The notes under the pieces are model-generated. The model saw nothing but the letters and a program-made list of their open reading frames with translations. It was not told the DNA's origin and made no database searches. The translations under genes and the position numbers were made by a program. From Anaeramoeba flamelloides (lineage: Eukaryota > Metamonada > Anaeramoebidae), in assembly GCA_027625915.1 (NCBI GenBank), contig JANTQA010000070.1, forward strand, positions 3,477,001 to 3,541,000: a DNA stretch of 64,000 nt. The letters run 5' to 3'. Below, one piece after another: positions 1-11,079 of this stretch (positions are counted from its first letter, which is position 1; each line of letters begins with the position of its first letter).

Positions 1-37
1 AAACATATTTTATACTGAAAAATTCAATAAAAAAGGT

Positions 38-240
38 TTAAGGGATCAGTACTCTACGACAACAAGACAATATTTTAAAATATGTTATTGGTGGAATTCT
101 CTAATTAAAATTTTTTTAGATATGACAAGTTTCATAAAATTACGATCGACTAAGAAACCCAAAAAAGAATATTTTTGCACTTAGATCAATCTTTTTTTAC
201 TTTTTTTCTGAAAAAGAAAATATTTAAATTCATTTTATTT
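38..240 (+). repeat. TTAA-flanked dispersed repeat, copy 1 (empty site)
   Basis: After a TTAA at 38-41 the sequence begins GGGATCAGTACTC and runs parallel to 51350-51531 plus 51960-51980. Shared blocks include the stretch around 'ttttaaaatatgttattgg' and 'gatcractaagaaaycc'. At about 225-240 this copy reads straight through ATTTAAATTCATTTTATTT, while the second copy has a 420-bp fold-back element inserted at that TTAA. The 3' end of the repeat is not defined. No coding potential is visible. Confidence 0.6.
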
Positions 241-1162
241 TGAACATACCAAAAAAATCTTTACCTTATATATATAATTTACACCATTATCACACGATAT
301 CAAATCTTTTTTGACCTGAATATTAATCTAAAGTTTTTTTTTTAGTTTTTTGAAAATAATTCTTTTCTAAGATCAAAAAATGAGTTAGTCAACTTATTTA
401 ATAAACTGAAAAATAACCGTATTTTTTTCCGAAGGGTAGTTATAAATATTAAAATTTTCAAGTTAATAACAAATTTATCTAAAATTATACTTTTTTTCTA
501 AGATAAAATTTGATATTTCAAAATATAAATATATAAAAGATCTTTTGGGAATTAAGTAATTTTGTCATCAAAATTCAAAATCATTTTTTTTCATAACAAT
601 AATTGAATTGTTATAAATATTCTTGCGAATAAGACCAAATATTTTGTTAATAAAATTTATCAAAATTCAAAAATTATAATTAAATTTATTAGTCACTATT
701 TAAACAAAGTATGCAACTTTTTTTTTAAAACTTTAAAGAATAAATTTTTTTTGTTGAATAGATCTAAATTTCCTTGATAAAATATTGTGAAAATTATTTC
801 AAAATTTCATTTATTTAATCACCCAAATCCATGATTACTTTTCTTTATATGTATATCAGTTGGAATATTAATAATTAAAAATAATAACAAAATAAAAAAA
901 TTTCTTATAAAATTAGGACTTTTCAACCTCAAACCAAAAATATTTTACACAAGTTTCATGTATTAACTCAACACGATCACAAAAAAAATTTCGAAAAAAA
1001 AATACACATTTGTTAAATTTTTACTTTTTGAGTACTTCAGTTATAATAAAAACTCTTGGTTAATAAAAGATCTTGGATCGAAAAATTATTTTTCAATGTA
1101 TTTTTCAATTAAAGTTGGAAAATCAAAATTCCAGGTTCTATTGAGATTTTTTTCAAATTTAA

Positions 1163-1365
1163 TACAGTCAGTTTCACTTTTGAGGCACAAACTATCAACG
1201 AAATTTAAGGCACAAAAAAAAATCTCAAATTAAAGCACAAAATTCAAATTCTAGTAAAAATAAATTGTAAAAAAAAAAAATTCCAAATTTTGTACCTTAA
1301 TTTGAGATTTTTTTGTACCTTAAATTTCGTTGAAAGTTTGTGCCTTAAAAGTGAAACTGACTGTA
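1163..1365. mobile_element. Tc1/mariner-type fold-back MITE with TA duplication
   Basis: A 199-bp near-palindrome (1165-1363) has ends CAGTCAGTTTCACTTTTGAG and, inverted, CAGTCAGTTTCACTTTTAAG. The arms continue for about 75 bp with few mismatches (blocks such as GAAATTTAAGGCACAAA). TA flanks both ends (1163-1164 and 1364-1365), the usual Tc1/mariner target duplication, and the CAGT start also suits that superfamily. It has no internal ORF, so it is non-autonomous. A degraded relative lies at 38423-38625. Confidence 0.75.
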
Positions 1366-1679
1366 GTAAAAAATTTGAATATTTTTTTTTATAAGTGTTT
1401 ATAATAATATCTTCCAAAAACATTTTAAATCAAATAAATATCCCCTATCTTCACTATCAATTATTTTGACTATTAACGAATTATTTATTTATATAAATTG
1501 AAAATAATATTTTTTTTTTGGATTTTCCCTTTAGATTTTTTTAATTTTTGAAATGAACAGAAAATTTTTATAAATTTTCAGTTTATTTCAAAAAGTAAAA
1601 AAAACTACCTTTTTCTTTTCTGGTATTCAACATAATAGAGAAAAATCTTTGATTTTACTCAATTCTTTCAAATTCTGGA
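1366..1679. other. AT-rich intergenic DNA, nothing recognised
   Basis: Homopolymer-rich DNA with no ORF, RNA gene or repeat boundary that I can support. Confidence 0.5.
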
Positions 1680-1970
1680 AAACCACTGTTAGCTTTTCTT
1701 GAGTTTTCTGTTTATTTGGAAAATCTATTGATTTTACATATAAAATATAAAACCCAAGAAAGGCTAGGCTCTCTACAGTACTCTAGGAACACTTTTCATT
1801 CGGTTTGTCAGTATTTAATAGAATGGAGTAAAATCCAAGCTTTAACTAAATTTTGTGAATTCTCAACAACAGGTGTTAGCTTTTCTTGGGTTTTCTATTT
1901 TATATATAAAATCAATAGATTTTCCAAATAAACAGAAAACCTCAAGAAAAGCTAGGCACTCTAGGAACAT
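1680..1970. repeat. Module of the 'aaaacctcaagaaaa' dispersed repeat
   Basis: Contains direct and inverted pieces of a motif built from TTTTCTTGAGTTTTCTGTTT, GGAAAATCTATTGATTTT and their complements (for example about 1695-1735 against 1915-1945). The same modules recur at 3300-3560, 37760-37990, 44740-45620 and 46830-47110. Weak open frames across it are by-products of the repeat. The family is not identified. Confidence 0.55.
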
Positions 1971-3239
1971 TTTTAATAATTCCATAAGGTATTTCTTTAT
2001 CTATTTAAGTTTTATTAAGTGCTTAAAACATTTTCAAAACTATTTTTTTATTATCTATCGAAGTTAATATCCCCAAGTTGAATCAAAATAAAAAACATAC
2101 TTCAGTTTATTTGAAATTGTTTACCCCCCCAAAAAAATATATTTATTTCTATAATAAAGACTTATAAAAATTATAGATAAACTAAAAAAATTAAATAAAA
2201 TAACCTCATGAATTTTAAGTGCCTTAATTATGAATATATTGTAAATAAAATTTATTATTAAAAATAAATTGTTAATGAAAGTAGTAGGATTTATGGCTCT
2301 TGTTGATTTCAATTTTATTTTTTAATACTAGTGGATTGTTAATAAAAATAGGGGGGGGGGGGGGAACCTTTTTTTTTGTTTTACTGTTGTCAAAATAATA
2401 TGCGGTGAAAAGTTTAATTAGTGTTTCAAAATAAAATACATATTTTTTTCTTTTAGAATGTCTATACATTAACCAATCAAAGAAAATGACAATCGACATT
2501 AAAAATATATGTTATTGATTTTCTAAAAGTTATATTATTGAAAAATAAATTCTTAAAAATCCAGGATCAAATTTGATATTTTTTCTCAAAAAATAGAGTT
2601 AATTTTGGACTATTTTTACCATCAAAAAAATAACAAAAAATTTCAAAAAAACAAGAAAAAATTTAAACAAATTTCATTCCTAATTTTATTTTTTTCTCAA
2701 AATATTGTGGAGTTTGCATTCATAATTGATTCTAATCTTAGGTATTCTTTAGGGCAGATTAAAAAATGGATGTTTAATCCGTACGAGAAGAAAAAAAAAA
2801 CAGAATAATATTTTGAAACATAGATTATAGTAGTTGGGCATACATTGTTTTGATCACTGTATATAGAAAAAAAAAAAAAAAAAAAACGAATTTTGGTTTT
2901 CAAAAAACAGTGTCAAATTAATAAATTATTGAAATGGGGATAAATAGCCCATTTAATCAGCACAAATACTAATTCTAAAAAAAAAAAAAAAAATTAGTTA
3001 AGATCTTTACAAAATTTCATTTTATTTTAAAAAAATAAGACTCCCCCGAATTAAAATTTACTCATTTTATTAATATTTTTTTACTCTCTTTTATTAGTTA
3101 TTTTTCTTTCTCTTTTTCTTATTATCACTTTATTTTAAAATATATATATATTCTTTGCATTTCTAAAAGATTAGTTCCCTGATAAACAATAATCGTCTCT
3201 ACCTTTTAATTAGGATAAAAAATAAGAAATAAATTTAGT
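1971..3239. other. AT-rich intergenic DNA with a 14-G run
   Basis: No gene is seen. The main oddity is an uninterrupted run of 14 G at 2351-2364, and 7 C at 2125-2131, in DNA that is otherwise about 80% A+T. Antisense frames that read poly-Pro here are artefacts of this run. Confidence 0.5.
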
Positions 3240-3560
3240 GCTTTAAGGAGTTTCGAAAAGTGCCGTCAAGTGTTGCAGTGTGTAGAAATTTTTCAGTGTA
3301 TCAATGGATTTAGTAAAAGTAACGATTTTCCTCTATTCTTATGAACTCTGAAAAAGCTTACTATGTTTTCTTTTTAATTTTAGAAATAAAAAGACAATTG
3401 AATATTTTTTGGTTTAATTTCTCAAAGAAAAAAAAAACGAATAAACTGTGCTTAGTTTTTTTTTTCACTTTGAGAAATAAACCAACAACAAAAGTGGGTA
3501 ATTCTGTTGAACCACCTCTTCACAAGAATAAAAAAACTAACAAAAACTAGGAATTTTTTT
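3240..3560. repeat. Second copy of the 'aaaacctcaagaaaa' repeat family
   Basis: Blocks such as 'gagaaataaaccaacaac' and 'gttgaaccacctcttcac' (about 3470-3525) correspond to 46990-47095 ('gttgaatcacctctcttc'). The block near 3255-3275 (gtgccgtcaagtgttgc) echoes about 46905-46925. A 69-codon open frame lies inside the repeat, but its translation shows no domain and is probably not a gene. Confidence 0.5.
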
Positions 3561-4140
3561 CAAATTTTCTTTTGTCAATTGATAAATTTTGGATTACCTC
3601 AATAATCCAAATAAATTCTCATTTTTTTCTTTCTGAATGAGAGACTAGATTTGTTACAAACCAACAACCACAAAAACAAAAACTCTTGTAACTCTTATTA
3701 TTAAAATAAATATGGCCTTTGATATAATACAACGTTGTAAATTAAAAAGTTCTCAATTTTGAAAAATAACTTTACTCAAGTCTCTTGAAAAAAAAAAATA
3801 GTTCCCCCAAAATAATAAGGGGGGAACTGATAAACTAACAGAGAGAAAAGATCAACGGCCAATATTTACAGAAGGAAAAGTCCAAGTATCTGATACAATA
3901 TTAATTTTGGATCATAAATATTAAATTTATTTTTTTTTGTTTTTATTAATATTTTTTAATAATCACTAAGAAATTTTATTTGAGATAAATCCGAATTGAA
4001 ATAGTATAAATTGAAAATTAAAAAATTTTTTATTTCTTTTTTTGGTTGCAAATCTAATCAAAGAAATAAAATAAATGAATCTGCCCAGATAAAAATTTTG
4101 GATTCAGTTTTCGACTGTTTGAAAATAATTTGTTATTTTG

Positions 4141-4770
4141 TTAAGAGAAGGATTCTTGGATGAGTTTCTTCGCTTTAATGAGTTGATCAGCAAAGTAGGA
4201 ACCTTTTTTTTTAAGCCAAAAGTATTCTCTCATATTCAATTTTTAGTATTTCTTCATTTGGTAATAATTCCTCCGATCTTTGAAATATTCCTTAACTCAA
4301 TCAATATTTAAAGTTGTGTATTGTCATAGTTGTTGGTAGTAATGAGTTTTTGAGATTATCTATATTGTCCTTCCCTGGAAATTTATTTTCAATATTTTTT
4401 TAATTGTCTACAAATTTACTTTAAATTTTTGAAAAAAGTTTTTATTCGAACAATAAAGTTAAAAAAAAAAATTTCTATTCAATAAAATACCCAAAATGAT
4501 TTCTACTGAGATAAAATTAACTTGGTATAAAAAATGAATTATTTCAGGTATCTACAAATAAATATTATTCATGTTTTTTGAGATTGGTAAAGGGGATTAT
4601 TTTTTCAATAAAACCCCTTTAATTCATATTTTGAAGAACTGTTAGCCCTGGCTTTTTTATTTATAATTATAATAGTATTTGGAATAATATAATACAATAT
4701 AAAAATTTATCAAAATTAGTTTTGTTATAAAAGAATTTCCCAAAAAATTCAAGGTTTGCATAATTATTTC
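4141..4770. repeat. Dispersed repeat, about 630 bp, copy 1 (pair with 17265-17870)
   Basis: Aligns collinearly with 17265-17870. Shared landmarks in order: 'ctttaatgagttgatcag', 'ttcaatttttagtatttc', 'ctcaatcaatatttaaag', 'caataaagt', 'aaaatgattt', 'gggattatttt', 'attttgaagaac', 'tttatcaaaatt'. Identity looks around 65-75% by eye. There is no terminal repeat or ORF, and the element type is unknown. Confidence 0.6.
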
Positions 4771-5328
4771 AATCCAGTATTTTATTAAATTTGAGTATGT
4801 TTATTTCAATTTTGCAAATATATTGAGTTGTGTCAAAAAAAATCAAGAAATTTGAAAATTAAAAATAGTTTTTCTAAAAACTCTTTCGTCTGTGCCACCA
4901 TAAAAGGTTCAACCCAATTTCCCGAGAATTTTTTACGTAACCAAAAATTTCCTACTTTTTTTTAAAATATTTTACAAAAATATCATCAATAAGTTAACAA
5001 AAATTTAGAGGTCATCGAATATGAAATGGGAAAAATTTTTCACTTTTCCATAATTTTCTATCATAAATAGAGTGTTTAAAAAGTGTGTTGTAATTTGTGG
5101 TTTTGATCTCAATTTGAAAAAGGAAATTGAAAATTAGGTGAAAATTTTTTTAGAGCATATTCAAATACCACTTTAAAAAAAAACAGAAAAATATTTTCGA
5201 TTTTTAAAATAATTACAGACCATTTCTAGTTATTATAGGTTGAACTTTTTGAAAAATAAAATTTAAAAAGAAAGAAATAAATGTGAAAAAAGAAATAATT
5301 TGGAAAACAATAAATAAGAGAATTTATC
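4771..5328. other. AT-rich intergenic DNA, nothing recognised
   Basis: No supported gene, terminal repeat or RNA structure. Confidence 0.45.
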
Positions 5329-5530
5329 TTAGTCAGCGAAACCACACTTCTTGGGTCGTTTTTTGGTCAAATTCTTTTTCGAAATAAACCGAACTTAGAC
5401 CCCATTTTGATCTTTTATTAAAAGGAATTTACTCTTTTTATAAATCAAATCCTAGATTTGACAACCTCAAAATACCCGCAGTCAAGAGACAAAAGAACAC
5501 GACAACACTGAACAAAGATTTCTGTGTCAT
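5329..5530 (-). CDS. Doubtful spliced micro-gene: short signal-anchor peptide with basic tail
   Basis: On the minus strand an ATG at 5530 opens a hydrophobic signal-anchor (MTQKSLFSVVVFFCLLTA) that would end at a GTATTT donor at 5475. A coding-like tail ending in KKRPKKCGFAD then stop lies at 5393-5329. Joining 5530-5476 to 5393-5329 keeps frame (phase 1) and gives 39 residues: one membrane helix plus a Lys/Arg-rich tail. The proposed acceptor is TAAG, weaker than the TAG acceptors seen elsewhere here. The unspliced reading stops after 30 codons. I do not recognise a family. It could be a small membrane-complex subunit, or chance. Confidence 0.28.
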
Positions 5531-6666
5531 AATTAAAAAAAATACACCTCAAAGGATTACACGAATAAGAGAATATGAAGTAGAACATTATTTTCAATAA
5601 TAATTTGATCGAAAATTTTAAATTAACACATTCGAACTATTCTGGCAATTCAGTGTTAGAATTAAAAAATGTCAAAATTTCGATTCGGACCACATTAAAT
5701 GTGATGTGTGAATTGTTTTGTTAAAATTTTTCCAACACATTTCAAAAAATATGAAAGTTGAAATTTTTTTTTCAAGACGTTCTTTTCTTCTAGTAAGACT
5801 CCAGAAACAGTAAATTTAATTTTCTACAAGTGTTTTATTTTTCCACAATTTTTTCCACAATTTATTTCTAAAAATAAGAATTATAAAGACTTTTTTCAAT
5901 ATGTTTACATAAATTCCAAAATTTACTGAGGATATAAGATTATTATAACTAACCCAACCGATGGAATTTCATTAGAATTGCAAATAAATTCTTAAATGGT
6001 ATCCAAAAGAAACAAATTGATTACCGATTATTTTCCAAGAAACTGTGTGAATTCTGAAAAACACTTGAGGATGAAACAGTTATTTAATTATGTTTCACAT
6101 TGACTTTCTGTCTATAAGATTTAATTTGAGAAAAATCCAATTAGGGAATTCAGAATTTTCGGTTTCGAAAAAAAAAAGTATTCCTAACGAACTCTTTTTG
6201 TTGACAACAAATTCTAAATAGTTTCTGGTACATATTTAGTTCAGATCTTTTCTTTTACTTTTTTTAAAACCTTATAAAAAGATTTTGAAAAATCGGTAAA
6301 AGTTTTTTTAGATTTGCAAATTATATATTTCTTGGAAAAAGCTCTTAATTTTGAATACTTTACTATTTTTGGCAAAATTAACTTTGAAAAGGAAATTATT
6401 AAAAAATTTAATAATGTTTTGCAGTTTTTAGATTCCAGATTTCGAAGAATTTGGAATTTATTTTATGAATAGGAAATCAGATTTTCACGCAAACAATATC
6501 AAGATGTATATGTGATTTTTCTAACATTTAAGCTTGAGGGATTAAGGAAAATTTTTGAAAATAATTTTTCCTATTTTGAAATTTTCCCTATTTGATCTTT
6601 TTCACTTCTTTCTCTTCATTATTTTTTTTCTCTTTCAATTTTTTAAAGTTACACATCACAACAAAC
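5531..6666. other. Upstream region of the Rxt3-like gene
   Basis: No gene is seen. The last 80 bases (6590-6666) are pyrimidine-rich on the + strand and then turn A/C-rich just before the ATG, as expected of a promoter/5' UTR in an AT-rich protist. Confidence 0.4.
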
Positions 6667-7677
6667 ATGTCAAATGGCTTTGATTTTCAGCCAAAGAGGA
6701 TTACAAGATCAACCTCTTGCAAAAAAGTTCGGCAGAATTGCCAGCTGGGTACAATTGGCATTTTCCATTATTCCAAGGTGACCCTGAATGACATTGCGGA
6801 AGGATACCAGAGCAGCCTTTACCAACACTTGTTCAAGTTTTTTATACCGATTGAGGAAATTGATTATGGGAACCAAAATGTCCTTAATAGGAACGTCTGG
6901 GTATCGTCGAACAAAATATATAGTGCAAATTCAGATTTGGTTGCACTCGCTATCCACTCATCAACTTATGTTCCAAAGAAGAAAGGCTTCAAGAGCAGCC
7001 TGCTAGGCGTTAATATGATATTTAAATTTTTAGATCTGGTGACACCCAAGTTCATAATGAGAAGAAAAAATGGGATCAGATCAAGGTTCTCTTCAAAAAA
7101 AAGTGGCAAAGTTGTCCAAATTTCACACGTGGAAATGATAACCAGGAAAGACGAGGTCCCAAAGCAATTTGAAACACTAACAATGCTAAGGCCATTTAAA
7201 TACCAAGGTTACACCGTCTCAAGAAATAAGAAAACAACAAAAGTGAATCTTGCAAAAAATAACATGAACAAGAGAAAAAGAATCTGGGGCAGGAGTGAGG
7301 ATGGGAGTGGAAGTGGAAAGCAAAAGCAGAATAAGGGTTTTGATCATAAAAAGAAGAAGACCATTTGCAAGAAAAAAGTCGACAGGGTAAAGAGTCATCA
7401 AAAGAAAACTCTTCCACATCAAGAAAAAGAACATGACTTTAAAGAAGAAATTGGATTGGAACAAATACAGAAAGAAAAAGAGCCAATGTTTTTGAACAAT
7501 GTTTTTAATACATATGCAATTGAAGATTTGGATCTTGGTGGCAACAAATTTGATCAAAATTTTGGATTTAGTGATTCGATTTATTTCAACTTGGAGAAGA
7601 GTATTAATGAATACTTCCATTCCTCAACAGAAATGGTTTTCGATCCTTTAAAATTTGACTTTTACGGGAGAATTTAA
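6667..7677 (+). CDS. Rxt3-like histone deacetylase complex subunit
   Basis: A 336-residue single-exon protein. Residues about 50-105 match the core of the Rxt3 family: FFIPIEEIDYGNQNVLNR, then NVWVSSNKIYSANSDLVALA followed by IHSSTY, equivalent to the family's 'RxLWGTDxYTDDSDLVAxLIHSG'. NGIRSR at about 135-140 is a second family landmark. In yeast Rxt3 belongs to the large Rpd3L/Sin3 histone deacetylase complex, so a nuclear chromatin role is inferred. The stretch 205-265 is very basic, with Lys clusters that could be a nuclear localisation signal; the C-terminus is acidic/aromatic. I chose the ATG at 6667 (context aacATGtc, A/C-rich leader). An in-frame ATG 25 codons upstream would add an implausible Phe-rich leader read from pyrimidine-rich DNA. 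AATAAA occurs at 7760-7765. The WG of the usual LWGT motif is WV here, so the domain is divergent. Confidence 0.72.
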   Translation: MSNGFDFQPKRITRSTSCKKVRQNCQLGTIGIFHYSKVTLNDIAEGYQSSLYQHLFKFFIPIEEIDYGNQNVLNRNVWVSSNKIYSANSDLVALAIHSSTYVPKKKGFKSSLLGVNMIFKFLDLVTPKFIMRRKNGIRSRFSSKKSGKVVQISHVEMITRKDEVPKQFETLTMLRPFKYQGYTVSRNKKTTKVNLAKNNMNKRKRIWGRSEDGSGSGKQKQNKGFDHKKKKTICKKKVDRVKSHQKKTLPHQEKEHDFKEEIGLEQIQKEKEPMFLNNVFNTYAIEDLDLGGNKFDQNFGFSDSIYFNLEKSINEYFHSSTEMVFDPLKFDFYGRI

Positions 7678-8054
7678 TATTTGTTTTATTGTTTTATTTT
7701 GAAAATTTTGTTATTAATTTGTTCTTGAACGTCTCGAGTTGTCTTGTGTTTTGATTTGTAATAAAATGAATTTAAAAATTTGATATTTTTTATTGCTATT
7801 TTTCGTTTTTAGTAAAAATTTTCTTTTTACAATGGTTTTGGTAACAATTAAAAAAAATTTTGCGTGTCACTTGAAAAGCTAGTTCAAAATATGTTTTCTT
7901 AATTATTTTAAAATTAAGTAAAAAGTAGATTAATATAATGTTATACTTACTTGTAATGCTTGTTTATTGAAATGAATTATTGTTTTTAAAAGTTTGCCCT
8001 ATTGTTATGTATTTTCAAAAAGTTTTTCTGATTTTATTTAAATCATAGTCATTT
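7678..8054. other. 3' flank of the Rxt3-like gene
   Basis: Contains a possible polyadenylation signal AATAAA at 7760-7765. Nothing else is recognised. Confidence 0.4.
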
Positions 8055-8240
8055 TCCCATTTTTTTCTAAAAGAAAAATCAATAAAAAGTATTTTTAAAC
8101 TTGTATAAAAAAAATACCTGGATATAAATTTTTCGTTTATTTAAAAATCAAAGTTTTTAAGTTCTTAATTCATGAAAAATATAACCGATTTTAGAAGCTA
8201 ATAGATAACTTTTAATGAAAAAAATAACACCTTTGATTCG
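8055..8240. repeat. Dispersed repeat shared with Rab24 intron 2
   Basis: Corresponds to 52175-52350. Shared blocks: 'ttttttctaaaagaaaaa', 'aaaatcaaagtttt', 'taattcatg', 'ttttagaagcta/ttttagtagcta'. A diverged non-coding repeat. Confidence 0.5.
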
Positions 8241-8269
8241 GTAAATTGTTATTGTGGGTATTGTTAAAA

Positions 8270-8500
8270 AAGCTCTAAATTCAACATATTAACAAATTAT
8301 TTCAAAAAAAGTATTTTATTTAAATGAAGAAAGGACTTATATTACCTATATAGAATCTATAACACATAGACTTTCAAAAGAAAACCTTCAAGTTTTAAAA
8401 TAACCCATATAAAAAATTAACTTTAATTCAAAAAAAATACAATAATTATTTTTTACTTGAAAAAATATCATTTCTTTTTTTACCTCATTTTTTTTATAAA
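8270..8500. repeat. Partial copy of the 36.0/41.5-kb dispersed repeat
   Basis: Resembles 41530-41720: 'ttcaaaaaaaatacaataat' followed by 'tttacttgaaaaaatat' here matches 41685-41725. A fragment only. Confidence 0.45.
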
Positions 8501-8629
8501 TAGAGGATCTGAGTAGATATTTTCAAAAAAAATTATCTAGATGAAAAAAATATGATGGGTATTATAAAATAACAATATAAACATTGTTTCAGACGGATTG
8601 GCAATATTTTATTTTAAAAAATCAATTAT

Positions 8630-9640
8630 TTTTTATAATTGACCTTTTAAAAGAATAAATAAGAAATAAGTAGAATAGTACACATCAAAGAAGAATATTT
8701 GATATAGTTATTAAGTAAAAGGAATAAATTAATTAATTGTCTTAAACAATATAAAAACTCAAATTCTTAAACCACAGCCGAGAAAAAAAAAATAATATTA
8801 TTTTGATCTTCAATTGAAGATCAAAATAAAATTCTATTCAATATAAACGATATTCCAAATATTTTAACACATTTTGAACAGTTGAAAGAATAACAACACC
8901 ACACTTTAAATTCAATTTCGAAAGAATTTTCAATTTACAACTATTTTCATTTTTTGTCTTTTTTTTTTTGTTTTCAATTCCTTTTTTCGTAACGTAATAT
9001 GTTTCATTAGAACTGGATATTTTTTTTTCAATGGTTGATAGAAGATTAGTGTTGAGTTTGTTAAATAGAAAAATCACATACAATTGGTTGATGATATCTT
9101 ATCATTTGATCAATCAACAATTGTTGATGAAATTTCAACAAATTTACCAATATATGTTTTTTCCACCCGTTTCATTATTTTGGACAGACCAATTTTTTTT
9201 TTTGAGTTTTGTATTTTTTTCTTTTATTTGGATTAAAATGATTACTTATTAAAACATTAATACTTGTAACTTAAATATTTTTTGTATTATGTTTAGAAAA
9301 ATACAATATATTGAGTTTTATTTTGCCTATTTATAATTTTGGGTGTGTCCAATTTTTTGGAATGGGGTTTATATATGATTTTTTTACTATCTTTTTTCAC
9401 TTTTTCAATATTATTAAAATAACATTTTTTTACCCAGTGACCAGAGACCATGCAATATAAAAAAATTGCAAATTGATTACTTTTTAAAAAAAAACTTAAT
9501 GAGAAAAAATTGAAGACATTATTACTATTTTGAAATTTAATTTTGAAAGTATCCCAATAATTTTTTTCTTCTAATATCAATACAAAACCTTTAAAAATAT
9601 ATAATTCATCCATTATAACTTTGACTACCTTGACTGAAAA
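8630..9640. repeat. Diverged dispersed repeat, copy 1 (pair with 32890-33470)
   Basis: Shared blocks with 32890-33470: 'ttttttataattga' plus 'aataaataagaaa' plus 'acacatca' near 8630-8690; 'gaataacaacaccac' / 'gaataacaacaag' near 8890; 'ttttcttctaatatcaat' near 9560; and 'tttgactaccttgactg' / 'ctttgactggga' near 9620. This copy is longer, so one copy carries insertions or deletions. Two minus-strand open frames (8838-9083 and 9293-9613) fall inside it. One contains a CxxxGHxxxxC stretch, but I do not accept either as a gene. Confidence 0.45.
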
Positions 9641-9645
9641 ATGGT

Positions 9646-9668
9646 TATATATATATATATATATATAA
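9646..9668. repeat. (TA)n microsatellite
   Basis: An uninterrupted TA run of about 11 units. Confidence 0.9.
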
Positions 9669-9764
9669 AGGATATAAAATACACAGTAGAATAATTATCT
9701 TTCTCAATTTGTTAACCCTGTTTTAAAATATCATGAATAAAGAATTTTATCAATTTAAGGTCAA

Positions 9765-9955
9765 AAAAAACTTCCAAAAATAACTATTTTTTTAATTTTT
9801 TAATTTCAAAGATTAACCCAATAATCATCAATATAAAAACCCAACGATTGATGAGCTTTGTTTCTTTTTTATAAAAACAATTATAATCTCAATATCTATC
9901 CATTATTTTAGAAATAATTAGTCAAAAAAATTTATTTGTTAAAGGAGTGATTTTT
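9765..9955. repeat. Left half of a split dispersed repeat
   Basis: Matches the left part of 43740-44245: 'tttcaaagattaacycaa', 'aatcatca', 'ataaaaacccaa', 'agaaataattrgtcaaaaaaa'. The right part of the same repeat is found only after 11080, so about 1.1 kb separates the halves in this copy. Confidence 0.5.
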
Positions 9956-11079
9956 TTTATAAATAAAATGAAATCTTTTCAAGATCTTGAAAATATTTTT
10001 TTTTTTATAAAATGTGTTTTAGTTTCTGATGGATGAGTTAACCTAATCTAAACAATTTATTAATTTGAATCTCTTTTCTAAAATCCAAAATTCACATGTT
10101 TCCAATATAAAATAAAAATAGTTAACCTATTATTTTTATTAAACAATTAAGTTAATACTTGAAAATTGGTGTAACGTATTTTGAGGTTTATGTTTAAAAG
10201 TATTGATTTTGATTGAAAATTTTTTATTTTGTTAGGATTTTTAATAAATAATATTTCCCTAAAATTTTAACTAATAATACTTATTTGAGTATAGATGATT
10301 AAATAAATGAATATTTGATAGAATTTAATCAAAAATTTATCAATTAAATTCAGATATATCCAAGAAAAAATATTTATTATTTAAAGTTTCGAAAAAAGTT
10401 GTATTCTGTTTTTCAAAAACTGATAAAAAAAATTATAGAAAAAAATTTTTTTTAAACAAATTGTTTGGTCATATTCACAAGAATCCTTATAACAATTTAA
10501 ATCATTTATGTCAGAAAATAATTGATTCTAAATTTTGAGGATAAAATTACAAAATTCTTAAATACCTTCAAGAAAATTATTTTTTGAAAAATCAAATTTT
10601 ATCTTGTAACAAAAACAAAATTTCCTGTTAAAATTTGTAATGACTTTAAAAATTTTATGGTTATAGCTATACTTCTTAAAAAAAAAATACAATTATTTTT
10701 CAATCGGCTGAATAAATCAATTGTTTGGTGGTTAACCAAAAGAAAAATCTCAAAAAAGGAAACAAAATCATTATATTAATATTCCGGGTAACAAAGACTT
10801 TTTATTATATAATTATGTCGTAAATGGTAATAAAAAAGGTAAAAACTTGTCTTAAGGTAAGAAATACAATGCACCAAAAGGTTTCTTTTTCAGAAAAAAT
10901 GAAAAAAAAAATCGATCTCACAGAAAAAATATTCTTTTTTGGGTTTCCTCATTGATCAAAATTTTTTTACACTTAGGTATATCCAAAATTTGTAAGTATA
11001 GAATATCACCAATAATATATTTTAAAATTTTGCAACCTCTTGTGAAAAAAACTTATAGCTTAATTAAATTCATTTTTAA
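9956..11079. other. About 1.1 kb interrupting a repeat; no gene
   Basis: AT-rich DNA that lies between the two halves of a repeat which is contiguous at 43740-44245. I see no terminal inverted repeats or ORF that would define an inserted element. Confidence 0.35.

Noticed and set aside
2272-2499. Minus-strand frame with poly-Pro
   Set aside because: It is created by the G14 run and has no domain.
9293-9613. Minus-strand frame with a CxxxGHxxxxC stretch resembling half a zinc knuckle
   Set aside because: The first Cys pair is missing, the rest is low complexity and the frame lies in a dispersed repeat. There is no second piece of evidence for a mobile-element protein.
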